A model generated the notes under the pieces. It did not search any database and was not told the origin of the DNA. It was given only the letters and a program-made list of their open reading frames with translations. Positions 10,432 through 22,762 of a DNA stretch of 64,000 nucleotides are shown here, one piece after another. Location of the stretch: positions 19,097,053 to 19,161,052 of the forward strand of contig CM077826.1 in assembly GCA_039720395.1 (NCBI GenBank), in the 5' to 3' direction. The position numbers were made by a program, and so were the translations under genes. The stretch is from Liquidambar formosana (lineage: Eukaryota > Streptophyta > Magnoliopsida > Saxifragales > Altingiaceae). Within the stretch, counting starts at the first letter, position 1; each line of letters opens with the position of its first letter.

Positions 10432-12314
10432 CTGAATGTCTGCGAGGAGACAATTTCAAATATTTGTTATATTTTTGGATGCCTGCGCAGAGAGATTTAC
10501 ATCGAAAAGTCCAGCTCCTAGTGCTAATCAACCTGGTCCTGATGGAACTACTAGAAGTAACACAAAGAATCGGTGGTGGATATGGTCCTTGATGCCAATT
10601 GCACTTGCTGTAGCCATTCTTGTCTTAGGCACATTGTGGTATTTAAGAACCAGAAGACTCATAGCCTCTAAAGGACAAGATAATTTTAAAGGTAGACTCT
10701 AAATTCTATAAAATGGAAGAATTCAGGAGGAGTATTCAAGTGACTAAGTCCTAATTTTCATGTGAACATATGTTGCAGAAAAAATTTCAAGCAAAGAAAT
10801 GGCATTACTTGAGGTAGGAACTCTGATAAAACCTACCCCCAACTTTAATAGTGCAGAAAAACTTGAAAGAGATGAAAAAATGGGTCATAATTTGCATTCA
10901 TTTATCCATGCTGCTATATTGGTTGCCACTAATAACTTCTTGCCCACAAATAAGCTTGGACATGGTGGTTTTGGAGCTGTTTACAAGGTAAATCTGTTAT
11001 GAATATATTGAAATGCTTTGGGAAAAGAAATGAATATATTAAAGTGCTTTGGGAATAAGTATCTAACATAGAGAAATTATTGTTGTTAGGGTATATTACT
11101 CTATGGACAAGAAATAGCTGTAAAAAGACTTTAAAAAAGCTCAAGTCAAGGGCTACTGGAGTTCAAGAATGAGATTATGCTTATTTCCAAACTTCAACAC
11201 ACAAATCTTGTTAGGCTTTTCGGATGTTGCATTTATGATGATGAAAAGATGTTAATCTATGAGTTCATGCCCAACGATAGCTTGGATTCTTTTTTGTTTG
11301 GTTTGTAATACTTTAAATCTTTTCATTCCGTTTTCATATCAGCAACTAATGTTCAGTTACCATTTTACTCATGCAATGGCTAATTTCACAAATTTAACTT
11401 GGACAGATCCTGCCAAAAGGATGATATTAGATTGGAAGAAGCACTTCACCATCATTGAAGGGATCTCTCAAGGCCGGACTACTTTATCTTCACAAATATT
11501 TCAGATTCAAGGTGATCCACAGAGATTTAAAAGCTAGTAATATTTTACTTGACAATGAAATGAACCCAAAAATATCAGATTTTGGCATGGCTAGACTATT
11601 TGGGTCACATGAATCTGAAGCAAACACAAACAGGATTGTTGGGACATAGTAAGTGAACATTTTCTTTATATGTTATTATTCCTCACTAAAAATAAAGCAT
11701 ATTTATTCGCAAAGTAATTTTGTTTAATGTTGGATCTAGTGGTTATATGTCTCCTGAGTATGCCATGGAGGGAATTTTCTCAGTAAAGTTCGATGTTTTC
11801 AGCTTTGGCGTCTTACTTCTTGAGATTATAAGTGGCAAGAAGACTACTAGTTTTTCTAGCACGGATGGCCCTCTAAACCTAGTAGTACATGTAAGTTGGA
11901 AAATATGAACGGAACCTTACTTATTCTAAACTTTTTAGCCAGAAGCCAATGATTTTACATTTCAGGACCAAAACGCTACTAACATTGAATATATGATTGT
12001 TTCAGGCGTGGGACTTGTGGAAAGAAGGTAAGATTTTGGAGCTAGTGGATCAAACAATCAGTAACTCGTGTTCCAGAAATGAATTATTGAGATGCCTCCA
12101 TGTGGGTCTCCTATGCGTGCAAGAAAATGCAATTGATATACCTTCTATGTCTGATGTTGTTTCAATGCTTGTTAATGAGAATATGGCTCTCCCACTTCCA
12201 AAACAACCTGCATTTTGTTTTGGAAGAAACCAAATAGAGTTAGACTCCCAAAAACACAAATCAGAAATTTTTTCAATAAATGATGTATCAGTTTCTACAT
12301 TAGAAGCCAGATAG
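9558..12314 (+). pseudogene. RLK3: decayed S-domain receptor kinase
   Basis: Same architecture as RLK2. Exons lie at about 9558-10095, 10491-10691, 10779-10987, 11091-11305, 11406-11648, 11730-11890 and 12006-12314. Exon 1 has lost most of the lectin domain: the signal-peptide region (ATG at 9611) is joined out of frame at about 9661 to the end of the lectin domain. A stop follows near 9785. The PAN region, membrane helix (WWIWSLMPIALAVAILVLG) and much of the kinase are readable. In exon 4 a serine codon has become TAA directly after 'AVKRL' (about 11132). In exon 5 an extra CCGG near 11473 shifts the frame before the catalytic loop. The last exon is intact and ends in the family tail 'SVSTLEAR'. 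A functional kinase is not possible from this copy. Confidence 0.85.
10392..10431. repeat. Poly-T tract in RLK3 intron 1
   Basis: An uninterrupted T run of about 40 bases in intron 1, just before exon 2. It may be the tail of a reverse-oriented retroposed sequence or a simple expansion. The other copies have shorter T-rich runs at the same place. Confidence 0.7.
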
Positions 12315-12944
12315 AGCTATGGGTTTTTATCATTTTTGTTGAATATACTACTGGTAGGAAAAAAAAAAAAAAAAAAGTGAGTCCAGTCATCCAGGCCTTA
12401 TGTGATTCCATCCATTTGTTGACAGTGTGAATGTGGTCTAGTGCTAAAAATGTTAAGCACTTGGGTGCAAACAGTTTTGGGAGTGTAACTTCTCATTCTA
12501 ATCACACTGGAATCATTTTAGCCAAGTGAGAAAGATAATGCTTTTAAGGTTTGTACTTTTGTGTTAATTCCACATGATATTACTTTTTTTTTTTTTTTTT
12601 TGGCAAAGGATCAAAAATTAATCCCAAATTAATGAACAGATTTCCGCAGACCCATCCAAGTCTATGCATAAATAAAATGGACGTGACCCAAGAAGCAAAT
12701 TAATAGAGGATCAAACTGGAAACACATTTTTTTTTTTTTTTGAAAATTAAGAAGAATCCATTTTACTCTTTTTGTGCTTGCATGTGTTGCATTCTATGAC
12801 TAATCTTAGGTGTATTGGAAAGAGCATAAAAAAATTAACCCCAACTGCCAAAATGCCTCTCTTTTTTTTCTTTTTTTTTTCTAGTTATGTTTGGCTTGAA
12901 AGGGTTAATTATAGAAAGGGAGTATCATTTTTTACACTAACTTT

Positions 12945-13095
12945 GTAGCCTAGGTGGGGACCTCTTCAATCTTTGAAGTGGGAGTTTGGGAGTTCGAATC
13001 TCGATCTCTTTTTATGAAAAAAAAAAAAACCCTTGGGGAAGTGTCGAGTGATCGGGTAAAATCCGATGGACTCTCATGGTGGAAGCCATGGCAAT
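12945..13095 (+). mobile_element. SINE-like element (tRNA-derived)
   Basis: An A-box-like TAGCCTAGGTGGGG is followed about 45 bases later by a B-box-like GAGTTCGAATCTCG, the spacing of an internal RNA polymerase III promoter in tRNA-derived SINEs. An A-rich run lies downstream. Boundaries are approximate. Confidence 0.5.
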
Positions 13096-13634
13096 TACAA
13101 ATGGTTTTTCTCCCAAGCAGAACCTAAGTTGTTTGGTTGTATACTCTGAAAACTATTATTAAAATCATTTTTTTTTTTTAATAGCAAGTTTTTAGGACTT
13201 GTTTTCAGTGGTTTTATATTCTTTGTAGATGAGTTGCAATATATAAAATGAACAGTAGAAAGAAGAGAAAAGAAGAAGAGCAAGCTAGAGCTCCCCAGAT
13301 GCCTTTAATCTTCTTGAAGCAAGAAGAAGTAAGAACTCTCCTAGTGCCTTTAGGCTTCAAGAAGACAGAAGAAGTTAGAGTTGCTGCTGATGGGTCTAGT
13401 CTTCAAAAAAGTAGGAGAAACAACTGAGGGAGCTAGAGCTCCCTTTGTGCCCCTAGTCTCTAAGGAAGCAGCTAGCTATTGAAAGCTAGAGTTCCTCTCA
13501 TCTATAATGAGTTACTCCAAATAAGACTTTTGTAGTTCTCAAGTAGGTCTCAGCTCCTCAATCCCAATTTGCCACAACAAACAGAATCGATCTACTGGAT
13601 TTCTGGCAAAGAAATGTATACTCTTTCTTCTTTC

Positions 13635-13637
<3 letters not shown>

Positions 13638-13690
<53 letters not shown>
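13638..13690. repeat. (AT)n microsatellite
   Basis: More than 25 consecutive TA dinucleotides, in intergenic DNA between RLK3 and RLK4. Confidence 0.9.
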
Positions 13691-13693
<3 letters not shown>

Positions 13694-14888
13694 TTATTTT
13701 ATGAAAATGATGGTACTTTGAATATGATAATATGATTGTTATGAATGATATGCATGATCCACATTCCCCTATATTTTACCTTTTGTAAGAAGGCATCAAA
13801 GTAAAAACCTAGAGTTGCTTTTAATTTTCAAAATTATTATTTTTGCAGAACCCTAGACTCCTAGAGCAATCTCATGGAATAAACATTGATCCTCTCAAAT
13901 GAAAGGTGAAGCCTTTTCCCCCATGACGAAGTACTTGGACTTTGATTTCGAGATACATAAGCTGCTCTAAGCTGATGGAGATCAAGTGCAGTCTTTTTAT
14001 ATTTTATTTCTGGATAACAGTGATAAAAAATGATTCAACAATCACAAATTTTTTTCTTCCTTTTTTACAAATGAACCGTGAAATTTTTAATAGCAATAAA
14101 GACCACATTTTCTTGTTTATATATAATCTCAATCTTGGCAGGTCTTAAGAAAAAGTCATGCCTTTATCCATCAACATGTATAGCATGATGAAACCATGAT
14201 TAAAGATTTATGGTTACCATAAAAAAAAAAACCCTGATTGTAGAGCATATTTGTAGTATTGTTTGTTATTACAAACGGCATGGTGCAATGAATGCTTCGA
14301 GTGGAGATGTCAAAGATGTTAAACATTCTTAGTATTTTATTCTTGTTTAGTTATTTTAAGCCGGCATGGGAATACCCATACTCTTACCAAACAAACAGTA
14401 AAGTTTATAGTAAACCTCATATCGACCATCCTTTGCTGAGAAGTGATCTTTTAATTAATATTTCGTTTCTTTTTGCCGATCAAAGAAAAAAGAAAAGAAA
14501 AGAACAAGAAAAGGAGATTAGAACCTATGTTCCCACAGTTGTCTCTCTAGGCTTTGTGATTTTCATCGTAGCATCCCATATGGGATTTAACGCAACATTT
14601 GTAGTAACCCAAGTGCATGTTGTGCCAAATCTTTGTTTGCACAGGCATGTTGCATAATTCTAATTTTCTTTGGCAATTGCCTCAATACCAGCAAAACTAT
14701 TGACCCTTCATGTTTGCATTGGTTTCATCTTCATGTAATTAATACAAGATTCTCCCAAAAAAAAAAAAAACTGGAATATATAAGGGTGTTGGTGTTGTTA
14801 ATTAATTTGTTTTACTCCAAAGTTTCTTTTCTAATTTGTGGATAGAATATGGGTTAACAGCCTAACAGGTTATATATATTACATCACA

Positions 14889-17917
<3,029 letters not shown>

Positions 17918-17949
17918 AGTTATGGGATAGGTTATTGTACTGGTCAAAA

Positions 17950-18640
17950 CAGAAATGAAAGATTGCAGCCATCATAGGTTATTTTCTCTTCATCAGCATT
18001 CTCCTCTTCACTTCCCTCAATGAAAGGGTCTTCATACCCATAGCTCGAAAACTCATACACACTGTCCAAGGAATCACAAGCCTTCAGAGGATTGGAACTG
18101 GACTCATTTTATCAATATCTGCTATGGTGGCTGCTGCTACAATTGAGAAACACAGAAGGGAAATCGCCAACCGACAGAATGCTCATATTAGTGCTTTCTG
18201 GCTTGTTCCTCAGTTCTTCCTAGTGGGGGCCGGAGAAGCCTTTGCTTATGTGGGACAACTCGAGTTTCTCATCAGAGAGGCACCTGAGAGGATGAAATGA
18301 TGAGCAAGGGGCACTTTCTGAGCACCATCTCAATGGGGGTTTTTTGTTAGCAGTTTGCTGGTGTCGCTGGTAGACAAAGTGACAAAGGACAGGTGGCTTC
18401 AAAGCAATTTGAACAGTGGGAAACTGGAAAACTTCTATCGGATGCTAGCAGTGCTAGAAGCGTTGAATTTCTTGGTTTTTCTTGCCTTTTCCACACGACA
18501 CCAGTACAAGGTGCAGCAGCATATTTGCTCTGATGATCGTGGGAAGAAGGAGCTTAAGGTTGGAATGATGGGAGTGTGGAAGAGGTGGAGAAGAAAGAGA
18601 GCATTTGGGCAAAGGAGGGGGCATAGTATGAGTTGAAATT
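17950..18640 (+). pseudogene. NPF (NRT1/PTR) transporter last-exon fragment
   Basis: Translates as the C-terminal membrane half of an NPF nitrate/peptide transporter, closest in style to the NPF6 group: segments such as LQRIGTGLILSISAMVAAA, SAFWLVPQFFLVGAGEAFAY and LEFLIREAPERMK. The frame then breaks by a 1-bp loss (TGA at 18298-18300). A second break follows a few codons on, at TAG near 18348, and the frame resumes with LVSLVDKVTK and MLAVLEALNFLVFLAFS to about 18630. The family normally has about 550-600 residues and 12 membrane helices; only about the last 220 are present. It begins about 30-60 bp after RLK4 with no upstream exons, so it is a transposed or truncated relic. Confidence 0.85.
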
Positions 18641-19549
18641 AACACTCATCTTTCATGCTTGTCGGGTGTTATTTAAGCATTCATCTCCTGATCATAAAGA
18701 ACTGTTTAACTTAAGATGTCTTTTTTCTATTTTGGTAAATGAAGAATTTTATTAGAAACTACCAATACAATCTACAACTTACCTCCGTCTCTACTGATTC
18801 CATGGCCTCCCTAGGAAGCTCACGACTCAACATTACAATAGTTTGCACTATGACAGTACAAAAACTAGCTAAAAATCAGCCACTACTGACTTTTCTCTAT
18901 ACATGAATGAACACAGAGACATACACTCAAGACTTCATTGGCAGAACTACCTCTTTCAGAGTCTTACTCTCCCCGGATGATCTAAATTTGTCCTCAGGAT
19001 CTCCTTAGCACTGATAGAATCAGTAGCTATGACAATCTTCCCCAATTATGTCTATTTGCAATCTCTAGTCCTATCTAATTCTATCTTTAAAAAACCCCTA
19101 CTTTCAGCCAATACTCATCTGTATTTAACATCCTCAAGAGGCAGCCTCCACTTACATTATAGGTCGAATAATAAAACAAATTAAAAAGAATGTGTGTTAC
19201 AGAAGCATTTAGAATGAAGTAATGTACCAATCATGAAAAGGAGTTGATATGTGAGCATCTGATAAAATAACTATTGTTAATTGACAACAAGAAATAAGTT
19301 TAGAGTGAAAAATAAAACACATTTCAATCAGCAACCCCATAAAAGAATTGATATTCACAGAACATGGCTGACTAGCATAGGATAATCAAGCTCAATCCTT
19401 GAACAATCGAACCCATTTGAAACAAATTTATAAATTGAACAACCCATGTGATTCCAGTAGACTGAACTGGCCATTTTTTTAGACTCAACTGGATAACAAA
19501 ACCCATACTCAAGAAGTGGAGAGCTAACCACAGGGAATTACATAGGTTA
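18641..19549. other. Intergenic with truncated LINE
   Basis: Mostly the reverse-oriented retroelement fragment at about 18720-19140. From 19140 to 19549 is AT-rich sequence without recognisable coding content, which includes the 3' flank of the uL30 gene. Confidence 0.5.
18720..19140 (-). mobile_element. 5'-truncated LINE-like retroelement with RNase H remnant
   Basis: On the - strand, about 18950-19120 translates with frameshifts to an RNase-H-like (RVT_3) stretch, for example GLEIAN, then KIVIATDSISAKEILR with the Asp typical of that fold. It is followed by non-coding sequence ending in an AATAAAAT-like signal near 18740. A 5'-truncated RNase H domain plus a 3' tail fits a plant L1-type LINE copy. 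No target duplication was fixed. Confidence 0.5.
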
Positions 19550-19964
19550 CTATGCACAATTACTTGCAGGGGAAGGGAGGTGGCTTATAACCAATGGGGG
19601 ACGTAGAGCTCGATGGTTTATGTCCTTTTGTTTGCGTGCCTTGTACATCTCTTCCGTCTCAATCATGACTAATCTCTTTACCTAAGTGAGAAAATAAAAC
19701 AGATAAAACTTAGAAAAAGTACTCAAGAAATCTTATGCAATGGATGTTTTAGTTGCAAGCTCGTATTAGAACCTGTTGGAGCATTCCCCCGACTGTAGGA
19801 GTATTCCATCGCATGACAGTTCGGTTGCACTTGCGAAGGCGCAATGCCTCCAAAGTACGCCTGTGAAGTCTCCTGGTTCCCGGAATGCCCCTCACCAAGG
19901 TTACATACAGGTTAGGGCTCCATGCAATCGGGACACAGGCTTTGAAAGCCTTGAACGCGTTCAT
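19550..19964 (-). CDS. Mitochondrial-type ribosomal protein uL30
   Basis: Exon 1 runs from 19964 to 19773 and exon 2 from 19681 to 19550, with an intron GT...TTAG between them; the junction reads LQQ/VKRLV and gives 107 residues. The protein matches plant mitochondrial uL30 (L30) of the large ribosomal subunit: LVRGIPGTRRLHRRTLEAL, then LRKCNRTVMRWNTPTVGGML and a basic tail IETEEMYKARKQK. The GIPGTRR and NTPxxxGM motifs are the uL30 core; bacterial L30 is about 60 residues and plant mitochondrial forms about 105-110. The usual Arg before GML is Gly here (TVGGML). An acceptor at about 20004 (TTGCTTAG) suggests a non-coding upstream exon, perhaps near 21196-21235, where GTCGAG/GTGAGC occurs on this strand. 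It is the only apparently intact housekeeping gene in the window. It is unrelated to the RLK cluster and opposite in strand. Confidence 0.85.
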
Positions 19965-21599
19965 GCCTTTTCTTTTGCACCTACATGTCCCACTAAAACG
20001 TCTAAGCAATAATCATACAGGATTACTCCAGGGCAAATCCAAGTGGTTGAATACAGCGTCAAGATAACTAATTACCACATACAATCTAACCACTTTCCCC
20101 TTTTTTTTTTTTTTTTTTTTAATTTAAATTCCCCAATTTATCGATCTCTTAAATAATAAAATCTACAAATTAAGGTGAATAAAGAAACTCAGCATCAATT
20201 TCTGTTTAATATGAACGTTCTATAACATAATAACAAATCTTTAGTTTTTGAATGCTTCACCATCCAATGAGTTGAAAATTGTAAAAAAGGAACGCCATCA
20301 CTGCATTCAATTTGAAACACCAATTCACAGTTTTACACAGAGATTTCTTATATAGACCAAAACCATTTTGAGAAAATAACAAACAGAACAACAATCCAGA
20401 GGAAATGCAGAGAGACAAAATGTGATCAGAAAATCAAAACTAAAAGCAAGCCAACTTCATACCAAACAATCTATAGGGTAAGCCTAATAACAAACACTTA
20501 GATGCTTGAAAACTTTTCTGATCAAACACCAAGAATGAGAAATTCAGTTTCCTCTCTGCACAATTTATGCGGCTTAGCTAAGTACATGGATTCTACACCT
20601 CTGCTTGGATATCAGAAAGTGCAAGGGAAAGGAAAGGAAAATTATTAAAATGCTCAAGAGAGGAATCCATTTTCAAGCAATTTTAAACATTTCCCTTTCT
20701 CCTTTCCCTCCAACTTTCCAATATCCTAACAGAGCCTAGTATAACTAAACCTCTGTTTGATTACTGAGAAAATTGAAGAAAATAAGAGAAAATAACATTT
20801 TGTATCTTATATTCATGTTGCTTTTGTTTGAAAATAAATAAAAATCTCACCTCAAGTAAGCAAAGAAGTGGTATTAGGCTCAGTTGGGTGGGTTTTTGCA
20901 ATACAAATGAAAAAACGCATCAGAGTAAAAACAAAAAACAAAATCCATTTCTTCAGCACTCAAAAGTACTGAAACCTCTTCATTTTCATCAATACCCGCT
21001 TCAAAATTTCGATCAAAAACTTGCAACAAACTCTAGTTAGACGGAAATCAAAGAAAAAAAAGTATAAAAATGCACGCAATAGATGTCACAAAACATTAAC
21101 CAAATCCAGCTAAACAAATCAACGAACGGCAATATACATGCGCGTGTCTATATAAAAGTAGAGAAAGAGTAGAGAGAAAGAGAGAGAGCTCACCTCGACT
21201 CTTCTCCAGCACAAGAGAACGCCTGTGCTAATAGATTTCTCACGCAATAGATGCCACCAAAAAAAAAAAAAAAAAGAGGGACGGAAGACATGACAAACCC
21301 AAAAGCAGAGAAGGGGGAGGTTTCAAACTTCAAACCTGGAGATTATTGTTGTTTGTGATTTAGATTTGAAGTTTGCATATAAATTGAATTTTCGGTGTTT
21401 CATTTTTGGGGTTAATCTATTTTCACATACCTTATGGTTCCATGAATTCATATATGCGAAGAGAGAGGGTTTTCCGACTAACATAGCAAGAGGATGGAAA
21501 GATGGAAAAAAAAATTATACATCACGTAGAATGTACAGAGTGAAAAAAAAAAAGAACCACCCTAGATTGACACACAGAGAGAGGTTACCTGTTAGATTC
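19965..21599. other. Upstream region of uL30 gene
   Basis: AT-rich, with T and A runs at 20101-20120 and 21258-21275. A possible leader exon and donor of the uL30 gene lies at about 21196-21235 on the - strand, suggested only by splice consensus. The region from 20450 to 21100 shows no recognisable coding sequence. A pyrimidine-rich segment (- strand) at about 21170-21200 could be part of the gene's promoter or leader. Confidence 0.35.
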
Positions 21600-22190
21600 T
21601 GAACCTCAGAAGGTGTCGACGACGGAAGTAGATCGTCTGCCAGTCCCGACGATGGTGGATCTAAGCCGACGGAAGGAGATCGTCCACCGACGGTGGATCT
21701 TTGGCGGATGGCATGTTCCTCGGCGTCGACAGCAGATGATAAAGATTCGACTCCGGCGGCGTGGTCTTCGGCTCCGGTACGACGTCGACGGCGTGGTGTC
21801 CGTCTCCGGCCCTACTTCGGCGGCGTGGTCTCCGGCTCACAGCGCGAGAGCGAGAGCGAGAGAGAGAGAGTGAGTGACTAGGTGTGAGGCCAACTGAAAA
21901 AAAAAAAAAAAAAAAAAAAAAAATTATTAGCTAAAATCGTGGTTCTTCACCACGACTTTGGGGCAATGCACAACCAACGAAAAACCCATAAAAGCGGGAT
22001 TATCAACCACGGTTCTTTTATAATCGTGGTGACTATCCATATTTTGGTCCATGCATCCATTTTTATACAAGGTTTGGTTGGCCATATAAAAGTGTATAAA
22101 ACCTAAAATCGCAGTGGACGACAACGATTTATCATAAAATTGGAAGTAAGTTTCGAAAAGTTTTATGTTTTTAAAAAACGTTTCTGGATA
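21600..22190 (-). mobile_element. Possible DNA-transposon end fragment
   Basis: A GC-rich, CG-dinucleotide-rich segment (21610-21870) is followed by an A run. Repeated short inverted motifs come next: 'aaatcgtggt' with 'accacgactt', and 'accacggttctttt' with 'aatcgtggt', between 21930 and 22130. Clustered palindromic motifs next to a GC-rich leader with a donor-like CAG/GTAACC (near 21585, - strand) resemble the ends of CACTA or Mutator elements. The element edges were not found. Confidence 0.3.
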
Positions 22191-22762
22191 ACAATAAATT
22201 AGGAAACAGCCTCGATACAATCTAAAAAGATTGTTGGTAATGGAAAGGGTTTCCTTGTTGTACGTCCTTTGTCCGTTTAACACTGTAGACCAGCCCTAGA
22301 GGATTTTACATTATAGGAGATTAAAATATTAGATTCTATAGATGTTCCTCAAAGTTCTCTCTCAAGGTTGCTTTATGATGTTCATCATAATTAATGTCAC
22401 ACATGGGATTTAACGCAAAGGTTGTTAGTAACCAAATGTTTTCTGGTGGCGTGCCGACTTTTTTTTTTATTCTTCCTTCACCTGCAATAATTCCAATTTT
22501 CTTAGGCAATTGTCTCAATACCAGCAAAACTATTGACCCCTCGTGTTTGGCTTCTTCTTTATGTAATAGAAGATTCTTTAAAATAAATGATAGTATAGAT
22601 TCAAAGCAAAACAAATCTTGAATAATAACAAGGTCGTTGGTGTGTGGAATATGGGTCAATTAAGGTGTTTGGAATAGATTGAATGTTTCAAAGTTCCTTC
22701 AGTTTCCATGTTTGTGTGGATATATAATATGATGGGTTAACAGGTTATTATATTACAGCAAA
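22191..22762 (+). promoter_or_regulatory. Conserved upstream block of RLK5
   Basis: Matches the DNA upstream of RLK2, RLK3, RLK4 and RLK6. It contains 'gttcctcaaagtt', 'gggatttaacgcaaag', 'aaccaaatgttttctggtg' and 'gcaattg.ctcaatacca' in the same order, and ends shortly before the signal-peptide codons. Conservation across copies reflects tandem duplication and may include the promoter. No core element can be assigned with confidence. Confidence 0.5.

Larger units (their letters stand above)
12315..14888. other. Intergenic RLK3-RLK4, repeat rich
   Basis: The downstream block of RLK3 runs to about 12700. A SINE-like unit lies at about 12945-13095. A degenerate direct repeat lies at about 13270-13500. 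A long (AT)n microsatellite lies at about 13638-13690. From about 14520 the conserved upstream block of RLK4 begins ('gggatttaacgcaa', 'gcaattgcctcaatacca'). The small open frame at 14292-14657 overlaps this block, has no recognisable domain, and was not called as a gene. Confidence 0.5.

Noticed and set aside
14292..14657. 121-codon plus-strand frame upstream of RLK4
   Set aside because: It overlaps the duplicated upstream block, the frame is not shared by other copies, and there is no recognisable domain.
21613..21873. Arg-rich 86-codon frame
   Set aside because: GC-rich low-complexity sequence ending in GA repeats. Overlapping frames look equally protein-like.
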